Positions 47,772 through 59,763 of a stretch of DNA of 64,000 nt are shown here, one piece after another. The stretch's first letter is position 1; each line of letters opens with the position of its first letter. A program made the translations under genes and the position numbers. Origin of the DNA: Alentia gelatinosa (lineage: Eukaryota; Annelida; Polychaeta; Phyllodocida; Polynoidae); NCBI GenBank assembly GCA_950022655.1, contig OX465580.1, forward strand, positions 96,056,797 through 96,120,796. Reading direction: 5' to 3'. The notes below the pieces were generated by a model that worked only from the letters and a program-made list of their open reading frames with translations, was not told the DNA's origin and searched no databases.

Positions 47772-48660
47772 GTGAGTGATCTATGCATGTATGACCATTT
47801 AGATCTGAGAAAATATCTACTGCTATATTTTGAGATTATTGGTTTCTTTCCAAATACATGTCTTATCTGTGGATCGGTCACATGGATTCCTGTTTCGATT
47901 CGAATCCGGGAAATATATTCATACATGTATATCCAATACGACTGAGATCGCAAATATATCTCTTCTAGGAATGATCACCACTTCCATCTTAGGAACTCTT
48001 TGATAAGTTGTTGATATGCCTCTAAATTTTTACTCTCATGGTAGGTGCCTGGATGGATGTGTTATCACGTTTTCTTAAGTTGGACATGTAGGCCTACACA
48101 TGTACACTATGACATGGAGTAGTTGTTGGAATGTAAAAAATGTGCTTTTCCTTGTGATAATACTTCGTACATTTAGTGCGCATAATGCTCTCATTCATTT
48201 AGACGATAGACTTGATGAAAGACATACACCAAACAGAGCAACTATTTTTAAGAGAGTCATAAAGGTGCTGCGCTGCAGTAAAATTGTAATGAAAGGTCAA
48301 GAATAACAGGAAATATATGTTTTGACATAGCGTACTGTGATTGGGTATATAGTATATGGAGTCATGTGCTTGTCACCATCAAAGTGTATGAATTTTAAGA
48401 ATTTCGAAATCGTGACATTCAGCTGGTACATGCACATTCTCACTTTTCATTTAAAGTGCATTAAATGTTGCAGACGTATTCACTTCACTTGATATAAAGT
48501 AGGCCTATCGTATAAAAGTCAACATTCTAGTCAATGGAATGCAAAGGGAATTCATGAAGGCAACACGACAATAACGGACTCAAAATTAGACCTATAGGTA
48601 CACAGATATATTTATCTTTTCGGTAACGCTGCTTGCGTAGACCAAAAAATAACATGCAGC

Positions 48661-49430
48661 TCACTTGCAGCTGGTTATTGCTAAGATGTTTGCGGTCAGT
48701 TTAGGCATCATTCTCCACCTGAGCTGAAGGCTTGGGGTGCCCGCAATCCGATTCTCATCAATAAACGTCACCAACACTTTAACAAAAGCTGCGTTGTGGC
48801 TGACAAAGACGGAGTAACCAGATAGGACGCCCGGCACCACGGCCACCCTGTTTAAAACCCCATGAACTTGTAGAATCCCGCTGACCGAAACGCGAAACTG
48901 TTTGCCGCGATGTTCCCCCGAGTCAACAAATATCGCCTCCGACCTGTTGTTGACCATATGGCCGTCACAATAACATGGCGCTATGCACACTCTGTGTTTG
49001 TTAATGATGATACGGCTGGCTGGCCCCGATCAGCCCAGGGGCCGAGGGTCTACCCTCTCTGCCCCGCTCGGTAAAAAACACCCGCCGTCTTGAGTTTCAC
49101 ACCTACTTTCCGTGTCGACACCAAGCTAGGGCTACGCGCCGGGGTCAGGGGAACGCTGTGTCGGTCACTCGGACGCGCGCGGGCACTGATTCCGGCACGT
49201 GACTGGCGAGTGGACGGCGCGCGCAGCCGATTTTACTTCCGCTTAACAGAGACTATTTCCGTAACGGAAAGACAAACACCGACCCAGAGAATAAACTCTC
49301 AATTTACAAAAAGACAAGGGAGGAGGGACGTATTTATTTGCGGCGGGTTGATTATGACGTATGGCCAGCGAACGGCTCACGTTTCTGAGTATGTTTTTCA
49401 CATGGTTAACCCTCAGGGTTTCTAAGGACA
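48661..49430. other. GC/CpG-rich patch in the bHLH 5' intron
   Basis: CpG-dense sequence (for example 49120-49230) with ORFs on both strands, the longest 109 aa on the - strand (48661-48990). No domain recognised and no convincing splice partners. May be a second promoter, an enhancer or a missed exon. Confidence 0.25.
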
Positions 49431-49719
49431 TGCATGAATCAAACTCCATAGTGTTGATGTGCTTTCATCAAAACTTCACATCCTATATCGCCGTTGTGAT
49501 TAGAATTTAAAAAAAAAACAATACACCAATTAAACAACCCAACCCAACTAATTCTCTGGTTTCACTGATAAAACATTCAATTATCTTGAAACCTGCATAC
49601 AATCGGTTTCTAGATTGTCTAGTTTAATGGATTATCTTTATACGAGTCTTGCTTTGAAGCTTATTAGGCCTATTTGTCGTTGGTTATATACATACGTGTA
49701 CTTATCTTCGGAAACTGGT

Positions 49720-49901
49720 GGAATACTTCAAACATAAATATGATCAACTCTATATCATCCTCATTGAGGCCAATTATATCTAATAAAGGAACCTTGCATT
49801 CATTGAGCATGGAATACTTCAAACATAAATATGATCAACTCTATATTATACTCATTGAGGCCAATTATATCTAATAAAGGAACTTTGCATTCATTGAGCA
49901 T
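49720..49901. repeat. 91-bp tandem duplication (two copies)
   Basis: GGAATACTTCAAACATAAAT begins at 49720 and again at 49811. The copies differ at only a few positions, so the duplication is recent. Confidence 0.9.
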
Positions 49902-50019
49902 CGCTAGTTCTCAACATGCAACTTATACATAAATCCAAATAAAACCAATGTATAGTTTCTCAAGCGTGGGAGTAGTATTTTGTGGATGTAAACACACTTT
50001 TCAATACGCTACTACCTTA

Positions 50020-50110
50020 TACATACATACATACATACATACATACATACATACATACATACATACACACAAACACACACAAACACACACAAACACACAC
50101 AAACACACAT
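50020..50110. repeat. (ACAT)n then (ACACACACAA)n compound microsatellite
   Basis: ACAT repeats over about 50020-50066, followed by a 10-bp unit ACACACACAA repeated about four times to 50110. Confidence 0.95.
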
Positions 50111-50379
50111 CCATACATACCAATAATACTCCCAAATCATCGTGATACAAAGCTTGATATATGTTTATATAATCGATGGGTAATATAAATGCATCTGCTT
50201 AGGGAATTTCAAAAATTCCATTGAAAGAATATCCTGTGAATGGCACACATAAAGCATGTGGTATTGGAATTACTCACTGTACCAAACCACACTGTCGTCT
50301 ACGTAGTCATCAATGTAAATATATCTACCTGATTAGTACTGCAAATATTATACATAGAAAGCATGCACATTGTTGGAGT

Positions 50380-51290
50380 TTGCGGCTTGGCTGAGTCCAC
50401 TGGCCGGCTTGAGGGGAGTTATCAAAATCGTCTGTCCGCTCCTGAATATCTCTTTTGTCGGCCAACAATCGATTCCTCTGCATTCTTCTACCTTCAGCCC
50501 CGATCCACGGTTCGCGTCCGTCCGCGGTCCGCAGCGTTTTCTCGCTTAGCATGTCCCGTGTCGCATGCTCGCCCTCTTTGCATTTTATCTCTCATTGAAT
50601 TCTCTCTTCTTTTGCATACTGTCATATAATCTTCTTGCCGCCTTCCGTCGCTTGTGGCATGCTACCACCTTATATCTACGCTATCGCCAAACAGTGCAAT
50701 CTCGATGCTATAACATATATCTGTGGGACCCACGATACAGTTCTTCTTTACCGGCATATATCTTCCTTCGTCCGAACTCTACCAAATACTCTTCGCGCTA
50801 CATCTATCCATTCTGTCTGATCCATTTGATTCGTTGAGTATTTAACCACTCGCCGCAAACAGTCTCTCATCTGCTACACAACTAAGCGTTGCCAAACCCC
50901 ACCCGTCAATTTCGTCTTGGGCACACTGCCCATCAACTTATAATCGCCACTAAAAATACATATATTGAAGAAATCGCATTTCCTCCAGCCGCACACCCGT
51001 GATCCAGACGCGCGTCCACCGTCTCCGACACACCCGCCCATCTATTTCACTAACCGCGCCCTGCCGCTGGTCCCACCGCCTAGTCCTTCCCATCGGGGGA
51101 GCTGTGGATCTTGCCGGGAGGATCAACGTCCGGGCCCGGCCGTGTGTCCGCTCCGCGTTTACGGTCTCCGCGCGTCCGTCCCGCGTTTACCGCCTCCGCG
51201 CGTCCGTCTCTCAGGCGTCCTCCGTTTTGCGCGTTTTGCGCGTTTCCCGGTCGCATGGCTGTCCGTTCAAGATTGACCTGGGATAGAGGG
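50380..51290. other. CpG-rich non-coding stretch with a short tandem duplication
   Basis: Pyrimidine- and CpG-rich, with many short ORFs but none recognisable. A ~27-bp unit (CGCGTTTAC...CTCCGCGCGTCCGTC) occurs twice at about 51154-51210. It lies in the predicted bHLH intron. Nothing else identified. Confidence 0.4.
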
Positions 51291-51499
51291 ATCTATACTT
51301 TTATTATCCTCCTAATACAAAGTGTCCATAGAAAACACATAGGCAACGTGTATGGACATACCCGGCGCATACGGATATGTTGTATGCTCCGGGTGGCGCA
51401 TACGGATAAATAGTGCGTATGGAAAAATAGTGCATAACTAAAATGAACTGATATCGACATGTCACTTGTGCAGAAAATGTGGATAATAAGTACAATTTA

Positions 51500-51627
51500 G
51501 ACTGGTTTCAGATAAAAGCGTTTGTATGCTCCTCGGAGTTGACTCTACGCAATATCGTCGCATACGCTCGGATATTACTACGCGTCAACTCCTCGGAGCA
51601 TACGGCCGCTTGTATCTGAAACCAGTC
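51500..51627. mobile_element. Short palindromic (hairpin) element
   Basis: GACTGGTTTCAGATA...TATGCTCCTCGGAGTTGAC pairs with GTCAACTCCTCGGAGCATA...TATCTGAAACCAGTC over about 44 bp on each side, with a ~40-bp loop region. Non-coding foldback. Confidence 0.8.
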
Positions 51628-52368
51628 AATATTGTGTATGTATATCCTGTATAAATTGATAAGCATGTAGATCCATGTATATCATGTTTACAATGCTATC
51701 TAGTGACTACTTTGAATTTCGTCCCTTTCCATTTTTACTGTCGAAAGGCTAGAACCGGATCATCATCTAATTCCACAAATATTTCCAAATTAAGAATGTC
51801 TGGCTACTTAGATTCATATGCAAATATCTGATGATGCTGTCTTCTGCAAGTATTTCATTGATGAGAATCATGGAATACTAGTACATTTGATGAAAAGGCT
51901 ATGCACACGCAATTGCCTCTCAGCCTCATTGGTAAACCTGTATCCAGATGAACTCGAGAATCAAATTATAGGCCCATACCTAGATAATGCTAGTGAAGCG
52001 GGGGATATTGACATAAAACGTATTGAAATTACATGACAGGAGATGATGCGAAAATAGTATACTCTGCTAGTAGTAACGCGACTGGTTGGGGTGCCATGTA
52101 CTAGTTTCCTGGGCTCTTCTGCAGTTATCTGTTATTGACACCATGGTGTGGTGTTGAATGGTATGAGTCACTTATCTTAGAACAAAACTGAAAGGTGCAT
52201 ATACATCCGAGGACACAGAATTGAAAATGTTAAAACGATGACTCCAATACAAAACTCACCCTGGGCATACTTACCAGGACCAGGCCAGAACAGGACAGAA
52301 AAACATCTTGAAGTATATGATTGATTAACAGACTGCTCGAAACTTGACGTTCACATGTATCATCAGCT
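51628..52368. other. Intron sequence with an unrecognised 72-aa ORF
   Basis: An ORF at 51818-52036 (acidic, VFCKYFIDENHGILVHLMKR) is open but matches no family I know. It could be a transposon scrap. Otherwise nothing. Confidence 0.2.
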
Positions 52369-52657
52369 TAAGGCCCGGCGTCCACCTACTACGATATGGC
52401 TCCGAAATGTTCCACGATGCACCTCCCGATAAAAAAATCAAAATCGCGTCGGAATGTCACCTAATGTCGGGGCAGTTGACCACGTTTCTGCCATTAGACA
52501 CCGATAAAGTCCCCATGCAATGCGTGGTTGATTGGCATGTCTAGACATATGTCTACGATTTTGCACCTTCCCGATATGTCTCCGATATTTGCTTTTTGTA
52601 TCGGTGCCAAATCGGGAGGTCTAAATTGTTATCGTAGTAGGTGGACGCCAGGCCTTA
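52369..52657. mobile_element. 289-bp TIR MITE, copy 3
   Basis: Same family as 35870-36445: AAGGCCCGGCGTCCACCTAC to GTAGGTGGACGCCAGGCCTT, flanked by TA. It lies about 170 bp upstream of the bHLH coding-exon splice acceptor, within the predicted 5' intron. Confidence 0.85.
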
Positions 52658-52876
52658 GACACACGAAAGGTCTCCCACAAGGTCGTTGTTTCCTATTCGA
52701 GTCTATCTTTATAGCCCTATATTTCTTGATACTCATAAGTGTAGCGGTTTCAGTGTATCATATGTGTTGGAAATCTTGATGATGATTATATCAAAATAAG
52801 TAAAGTGATAATGGTGTATTTTACAGGATACGGTCGGTCTGAAGCTAAAACGGGGCTGGGCGGCGACGCAGCGACC

Positions 52877-53518
52877 ATGGAGTTTGAGAGTTTCTCCATC
52901 GCCGATCTTCACCACCACATCTCCTCACCCACCTGTGAGGACCTCGGCATTCCACGAGACTTGGGCCGGGACCTATCTAGCGGGCGAACCGGTGTTGAGA
53001 CACCGTCCCCACTCGGCCGTATGTTCCGTGCCGGCAGCACGGAAGGCCCCAACTACGACGGCCATGTTCTGGCCGTCGATGGCTTGAAGTATGAGGTGGA
53101 GAACCCAAATAATCCATTCTCGCCTTTCTGCCAGATCCCCGTTCCCAACCCCTACGCGTCCTATGAATGTGGTTTCGAACCCGCCTTCATCCGGAAGCGG
53201 AACGAACGGGAACGAGAGCGCGTGCGCGGAGTGAACGACGGCTACCAGCGTCTGCGCAATCACCTCCCCCTGTTGGAGAACAAGGAGAAGCGGATCAGTA
53301 AAGTGGAGACGCTGCGCAGTGCCATCAAATACATCCGCCACCTGCAGACGTTGCTGTCTGAGCTCGACCGCACCGGAAGTGAAAAGCAGACGATATCCGA
53401 ATCAAACTCGAAAAGCGCCGGTACTGAGAACTCTGAAAAAGGACTGCATATCAAAGCACAGAAAGTGTTGCTCCCTGATCACAAAGCTAAACGAAAAACT
53501 CTCGATAGGGATGATTGA
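52877..53518 (+). CDS. ASCL: Achaete-scute-like bHLH transcription factor (Ascl3/4/5 type), 213 aa
   Basis: The coding region is one exon. The ATG at 52877 lies in an excellent Kozak context (GCGACCATGG) and begins MEFESFSIADL. The open frame extends upstream to 52805, but a splice acceptor (TTTTACAG|G, 52826/52827) makes that part intron. The bHLH domain spans residues about 106-163: basic region RKRNERERERVRGVN (E110 contacts the E-box), helix 1 DGYQRLRNHLP, a short loop, and helix 2 RISKVETLRSAIKYIRHLQ. The PAFIRKRNERERERVR lead-in and GYxxLRxHLP are hallmarks of the Ascl3/4/5 branch rather than Ascl1/2. A Pro/Tyr/Asn-rich stretch precedes the domain; a Ser/Lys-rich tail follows. Family members heterodimerise with E proteins to drive neural, sensory or epidermal fates. 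Exact paralogue not resolved. Confidence 0.95.
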   Translation: MEFESFSIADLHHHISSPTCEDLGIPRDLGRDLSSGRTGVETPSPLGRMFRAGSTEGPNYDGHVLAVDGLKYEVENPNNPFSPFCQIPVPNPYASYECGFEPAFIRKRNERERERVRGVNDGYQRLRNHLPLLENKEKRISKVETLRSAIKYIRHLQTLLSELDRTGSEKQTISESNSKSAGTENSEKGLHIKAQKVLLPDHKAKRKTLDRDD

Positions 53519-56500
53519 ATCGATGCTTTGTTCCTGTTACTTCGGATTCAGTTGTTGTTGTGTTTCTGCGAATCTTCGGTTAGGCACTAACATAGCAGAC
53601 ACTACTTTTACCGCCTTATCACCACGTCCCATTGTAGATATCAATGACCATCAATCATTATAATCCTTATTTATTGAACTTATTGGTGTATGTTAAGTTG
53701 GACTCAATCTCACATACGGTCAGTCTAATTGTATAATTCATCTAGATTGTACATATTAATTTGTAAGTGTGTTAATGTAATATATCAAAAGTAGATACGT
53801 AGTTCTTGCCCCTCGGTCAAAATCAGTTAGTCTTCCTTCACATCATTTGATCAGTTGGATTTTAGGGATCATAATTTGTCCAGTAAAATTTCCTGTGATT
53901 GAAGATGGTGTCAACGGAATGTGTGTATTTCCAGAACCAATAGGATACATTAAACCTAACTTGTTCTTGTGTAAAATATTGTCGTTCTCGTTTGATCTTT
54001 ATACCTTTATACGTAATCTATGAATGACATGCAACTTTGTTAATAACTGATGTGTGTTAATGCCAACAACCTCCATTATGATAAAAAGAGGTGACTCTTA
54101 CTAGTAGTTTATGAACGTTTCTTCTACTCAACATGGCCTGTGTTTTGATCGTCAAAATCTCCTTTTGAACTTATGTAGTGATGCATCTTATTCTAAAAGA
54201 CTATGTGACGACGGAAATTGCTCATCTACATAGCATCATTGTGGTACATTTTCCAGTTGCTTGCCATTATCAATGATCAATGTCTCCAGTCCACAATATC
54301 CTGAATGTAGTCTTGAAAGGATAAGATGAATGATTTTTCGAAATTAGATGATTTTTTCATATATATGACAGTGACCCTCTTCATGCTTACTGAATTTCAC
54401 GTACACCCCCACCCCACTATGAAACAACAACAACAACAACAATAACAACAACTCCCAATAAAACAAAACCAAGAAAAAACAAATAAATCGCAAGCACATT
54501 CAGTCCGTTCATTTGCGGGAAAATGGGGGATACATTCGTTCAACAAAATACTCACATACAACATAATATACGTGGTTTACTGATTTAATAAATGATGGAA
54601 ATAGAACATCATACCACAGTTATGGGGAGATATCTGATACTATATACATAATAAATAGATAAGTAAGATATATTTACCGTTTAATAAACTGTATGCTAAC
54701 CACGACGACACTTACATGTTGTTCATGAATCAGTAAGAGTGAGATTTCAACAGGCTAGTGCTACTGAGCGTTATAATAGCGGATACTTTGCATTTTCTAT
54801 TTGTATCACATTGTTTTAGAAGCCATATATTGAAACATAACAAATTCAAACATCACCAGACATAGTGTCAGAAGTGAGCGATGTCTTGTCTGTCTAGACG
54901 ACCGTAACAAATTTTTTCCCCGTTGGGATCATCTAATACAGCTAGTATGATATATCTACTTACGGGTGTGGATATAGAAATAGAGGGACTGCATGTGCAC
55001 GCCCACCATCCGTTTGTATAATGAAATTACCAGGCACCAGAGACTGGATGATCAGCATCCTTTAATAGCAAAATTGATCAATACTATCATAATATATTTT
55101 GTGGTTATGTACTGTAGACAAGCTGTAGAGAAATAAATATCTAACCGTACTCTTATTAAAAGTACTGAAGTGGTCGATATCCTTTCAGATCCCCCATTCA
55201 TGAAGCGATAAACACGAATTGTACAACTACCCATAACAAATACTATACAAATTAAATTTGGACATAGGTACTGAAAGAGTCCGGCGAGAGGCGTGTGTGT
55301 GTCGATATCAAACGGTCAAGTTGTCTGTGTACTCTGGAGCCCTGACTGGGGAGCAGCTCACCTCATTTGTATGTTCAGGTGAGATGGTATTCATAACGAC
55401 CGTTTACCCATAAAATGACCATTATTCACGCAGATCAGGTCTGATAAAAAAACAGGCGGGTTATGCAGCTTAATAAGGCCATAAGGAAGAGAGAGTAAAT
55501 CCAGTATATAACGCTGACGTATTGCAGTAAATAAAAGAGGACGCTGACCTAGATACATTATCTTATCTTATGCGGTAGTATGTGAATTATCCCAATACAG
55601 TTCTAGAATTTTATAATGAAACAATAGAGACATTTGGTGAAATATAGATTTGTTATCATTTTCAGAATACTTTCAATATCAACTTTCACATAGCCTACTT
55701 TATCGTCAAACTAGTTATTGCACTAATATCAGCTATATACTCAGCATCTCTGGTTGTCTTCACTGGTTTTGTCATATAACTTACTTACGTAAGAGTTATT
55801 GATCCCCGTAAAAAATATTGATTAACTCTAATACGATCATCCTTAAAATGCAACTATCACTCTAATGGGACTCTAATACACATGTACTTGCCATTCGATG
55901 ATCACAAACGACGGAGTAAAATAATTCAAAACCGGTTATAGAAGTTGGAGCATAACAAATGATAGCGACTCATGCTATACGTCTTTATAGGTAATGCTGA
56001 AATCTTACCAGCGCATCCGTTCGACGGAACTAGTAATAGTACATGGCCCAGAAAAAAATCATCTATGTGAAAATATTACCCTTTACGTGACGACTGCTGT
56101 TTTATGTTTGTCTTGTGTTTTCTATGAAACTGTTCCTCTCGATACATCAATGACATTCATAATCCAGGTAGAAGGCCCCTGAATCTGCCCATATCTCCCC
56201 CCCCCCTGCCCTCCTTCCAGCCCCCTCTTTGCCATCCACCCATCCACCACCGACCCACCCGTTCCCTTCTCCCGGTGTGGCTGTCTCGCTCCGTGCCTAC
56301 TGTTTGATCATCTGCCGCAAACTGCACACAGATTATCGACGGTGCTGCCGCCACCGGCGCGCCGAGGAGGCTTTCGACGGCCGCTGGTCAAACAAGCTGG
56401 TGTGCGGCTTGTGGGCGGGGCGGGCTGGTGGGACACCACGAGGGGGCGTGCCTGTCACCCGCCTCGCCAGCTCTGTGGCTGCTGTGCGGTTGATCATGCA

Positions 56501-57677
56501 GTACCTGGTAAGTGATATGGTCTCCACCCCATCTCCCTATGCGCATGTTCGCCCCATCGGCTGGTACCCGCTGCCCACCCCCCTTGCTACACACAGGCAC
56601 ACCCACCATGCTCGTCTCGTTGCCAATGGTCCACCGTTAACCACCCGCGTCCCACAGCCAGTCATGTACACCAGAGGTGTGTAATGCGGTCTCACGTGTG
56701 GTAGAAGCCGGAAGGTCAAGGGTTAAATAGAAATGTGTTAATGTCAGTGCAACTCAGCCACAAGTGGATGTCAGACTTCGGAGCTCTTCAATGAGAGCAT
56801 TTCGTGACGTCAACTTGTGAAAAATGATAACAGCTGAGGATGTTGGCATATTTATAGATTGTATATCACTTCTGCTTTAATGTTGAAAGGTATTACAGGA
56901 TCATAAGGATGGTGTTCTAATTGATCTTTGCAACAAACTTCCATAGAAAAAGAATATAGAGCTTGAGACATTAAAATTACCATCAGCTTTAAAAAAGGGA
57001 ATTTGCTCCAAAAATATAGCCTACCCTACACAGTCAACGATCCAAAAAGGTTCGGGGTGGGGTGAGGGTGGGGGACGGACTTCGCTGGGATTGTCAACTT
57101 TCTCGGTCTTAATAGCTATTTAAATAGTATAAACATAACAAGACCATATTGTTTTTCAGACAATAAAACTCAGTTCCCAGCTTAACCATAAAATTTGATT
57201 TAAGACCCTTAGTCCTCATTAAATGACAACAAATTCGCAGTGCAGTATCTTCATCATATGGCCTGCCGGATGCGCAAATTTCTTAACTTCCGGTCAAGAA
57301 ATTCACATTTAAGAGAGGCGTGTCGTATAGCGCTTCAGCGTGCGTCATATATGGAAGCATATCTCTGCAAGTATTCTGCGTATAACGCGCGCCTACCGCG
57401 CGCACGGCCACGACGCGCGCAGTAGTACGCGCGCTATGATCTAAGAATAACCTGTTTTGCACACTGACATCATGTTTTCTATGTGGCTCACACTGCCATT
57501 AAATTACATCTGTATTATAACTTACTATAAAAACATCTAGATGTGAAATTAGTAAGCCATAATAGACCAATGTTAATGTAGGTGGGGGTAAAAGAAAGGT
57601 AGGTCTATATATGTGGGTAAACTATTGTGGGTTTTTTTCTGTTTGTTTCTTTTGTTGTAATATAGAACTTTAGATAT
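53519..57677. other. 3' flank of the bHLH gene and intergenic DNA
   Basis: Candidate polyadenylation signals are ATTAAA at 53949-53954 and AATAAA at 54457-54462. A short (CAA)n microsatellite lies at 54424-54449. CpG-dense words (GCGCGC) cluster at 57370-57435. The C-rich ORF at 56229-56684 has no recognisable domain. No further gene supported. Confidence 0.4.
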
Positions 57678-58140
57678 TGTAGTGATTACAGACTTCAGTA
57701 AAGACCCGACAACGGAGCTACAGTTGTTAGTTTTATTCAGACACAAAATAGACAAGAGTTATTCCTCAGGTAAGTCATCCACACAACCTATGCTAAGTCT
57801 GTCTTCCTGAGAGGTTGCGGTAGCTGGGGCCAAGTCCTAGGTGTCCTCGCTGTGGAAGCTGAATCACCACTGGCGCCACGGAGAGCGATCACTGCTTTTA
57901 TAGCCTGGGGGTGACGTCACCAGCCTAGGTGTGATGTCACTGAGGGGAGCTGCAGCGCCCCCTTCAGGGAAGTAGGGCTCTCGATGCGCTCCCCTCCGGC
58001 CAGGCACTCCGCATGCTCCGGGTGCTCTCTTGGGCTTTGCCGGGCCCTCCGGGGTTGCTGCGAACCACCTCCGGAACCCGGGGAGCCACGCGGCGCCCCT
58101 AGGCCCACTCTCCGTACGGAGAGGGCCCTCTTTCACTACA
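57678..58140 (-). mobile_element. Solo LTR with CRE-TATA promoter
   Basis: Read on the - strand, it begins TGTAGTGAAAGAGGG and ends ...TAATCACTACA: TG...CA ends with 7-8-bp inverted termini (TGTAGTG/CACTACA), 463 bp. ATAT flanks both sides (4-bp target duplication). Internal order is that of an LTR: two CRE-like sites (TGACGTCA at 57912-57919, TGATGTCA at 57932-57939), TATA box GGCTATAAAAGC (complement of ~57894-57905), then AATAAA (complement of 57732-57737). No internal retroelement sequence is adjacent, so it is a solo LTR left by recombination. Gypsy-type origin likely but unproven. It is much more GC-rich than its surroundings. Confidence 0.72.
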
Positions 58141-58327
58141 ATATATAGAACTGTGGTATTCATATTCAAATCTGTGGTATACGAACTCACAGCTGTGGTA
58201 TACACGAAAATAGTCCCTTTGTGCTATAGAGCAAAGAAAAAGTCCCTATTTGTATATCCTTTAGCATATCAATACTTGCGTTTAATCTATCTGACAAGAT
58301 GGATAATAAATACAACAAACAATGGTG

Positions 58328-58441
58328 TTTGTGGACAGGCGGCTCTGTAAACCACTCGAGGATGACGTTGTAATACATTCGCCAGCACTCATGTATTACT
58401 AGGCGTCAACACCTCGTTATTGATGGCCGCCTGTCCACAAA
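58328..58441. mobile_element. Hairpin MITE, 114 bp, 16-bp perfect TIRs
   Basis: TTTGTGGACAGGCGGC (58328-58343) and its exact reverse complement (58426-58441). A second inner pairing (GACGTTGTAATACA / TGTATTACTAGGCGTC) makes an almost complete hairpin. Non-coding. Confidence 0.8.
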
Positions 58442-59099
58442 ATCATCGTTTATAGTATATGTATTCTTTGGGGTGGGGATTTGTATTGAGAATTCGGGGG
58501 AGGGGGAGGGGGGCTGTGTGCCTTTTTTCATCTGGGGGTGATAAAAATACAGGATTGGCAGTTTTATTCAGGTGTGTCTGTGGAGGGGGAGAGGGTGACC
58601 TTTTTTGTATTTTCATTGGGGCAGAGGACTTAGGGCCTACTCTTAGTACATCTGTTGAGGGCTAATTCTTTTTTCCCATGGTGGTCTTCATTCTTTTTAT
58701 TGGAGGGGGTGGGGGCGCATTTTGAAGAACAAATTTCAGGGGTGTTTGGCAAATTTTGTTAGGTGCTTCTGTGACGAGGGGGGGGGGGTGATTTTTAGTG
58801 TTATCATGGTGGAGGTGAGCCCCCCCCCCTCCGCCCTTTTAAATCTTTTTTTTACAGTGTATGTCCACGTATACACTCAAACAAAACTACATGGGAAAAT
58901 TTCAGGTGGGGCGTAGATGCCCCTATCCTGGGTCAGTCTAATTATATTTACTTCTCTCCAGTATGTAGAGAAGTCCCCAGGAAAAAGCGATGGGAAGATT
59001 ACACCAGCTACTCGAAATTCTTTATCTTTGATTACAGTGGGTAAACTATTGTTGTTATCCATTTGTAAATGTTAAAACAACAGTAGAGCCCCATAGAAG
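58442..59099. other. G-rich intergenic DNA, no gene
   Basis: Repeated G runs (58495-58520, 58570-58600, 58700-58720, 58780-58791) and a C9 run near 58821 give G-quadruplex potential. No coding content. Confidence 0.4.
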
Positions 59100-59217
59100 T
59101 TTTGGTCAAAGTCGTCGTTCTCCACGAGTTTGATGCGGTGTGATATGAACGAGGCGACAGCCGAGTGAATATCACATAGCATTCAAACGAGTTGGAGAAA
59201 GACTTCTTTGACCAAAA
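59100..59217. mobile_element. Palindromic element, ~48-bp arms
   Basis: TTTTGGTCAAAGTCGTCGTT... pairs with ...AGACTTCTTTGACCAAAA. The arms include CTCCACGAGTTTGATGC against GCATTCAAACGAGTTGGAG and close near GTGATAT/ATATCAC. Located about 550 bp upstream of the DDX10 start. Confidence 0.7.
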
Positions 59218-59689
59218 CGAGTTGCTTTCTGTATTTATCTCAACCCTGTACACACTAAAATAATGGGCAGCAAAGAGAATATAGACCATGGAGAACGGAC
59301 TGCAATACTTGAAGAGGCATGGAGAACGAGATCCCAATGTTAAGCCTATGGACATTTATTCCAGGGGTGAGATAATTGCAGAGATATGCTTCCGTAGTCA
59401 TAGAGCTCGGCGACAAAACCTGACTAATTGACGCCGATTGCGCCACGATTTTGATTTGTGTGTCGCAGAGCCGACACGTTAATCGAAGCGCGTTGGCAAA
59501 ATCATAGTAGATGAACACACCCACTTAATGAAAGTGTTTCTATTTTGGTTTCAAATTGATCCAGTATGGATTCACCTAGAACCGATACCTGGCGTATGTA
59601 TTCATTTGGACAAGAAACCAAACTAGAAATCACCTTGCTACCAGGCTAAAACCGTATATTTTATACTACTAGGGCCTATATATACTGTC

Positions 59690-59763
59690 ATCACCAATAG
59701 AGGGCGCCATGATCGCCCGACTCGAGTGCCATCTTCCGGCAGTATCGTCCTGAAAACATCACC
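59690..59763 (+). promoter_or_regulatory. DDX10 proximal promoter/5'UTR with YY1-ETS composite
   Basis: GCCATCTTCCGG (59728-59739) fuses a YY1 core (AAGATGGC on the complement) with an ETS core (CTTCCGG), a pair common at TATA-less housekeeping promoters. An ATG at 59709 would open a 14-codon uORF ending before the main start if transcription begins upstream of it. Confidence 0.45.

Noticed and set aside
47880..47920. tRNA B-box-like GATTCGAATCC
   Set aside because: No A-box at the proper distance upstream and no cloverleaf could be drawn.
50020..50110. Possible CRISPR-like or satellite array
   Set aside because: Simple (ACAT)n and 10-bp microsatellite without spacers; eukaryotic context.
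52805..52876. Longer start for the bHLH protein
   Set aside because: The upstream extension begins at GTG and crosses a clear splice acceptor (TTTTACAG|G at 52826/52827); the ATG at 52877 has an ideal Kozak context.
56229..56684. 151-aa ORF
   Set aside because: Composition follows a C-rich tract; no domain, no splice context, and overlapping ORFs on the other strand.
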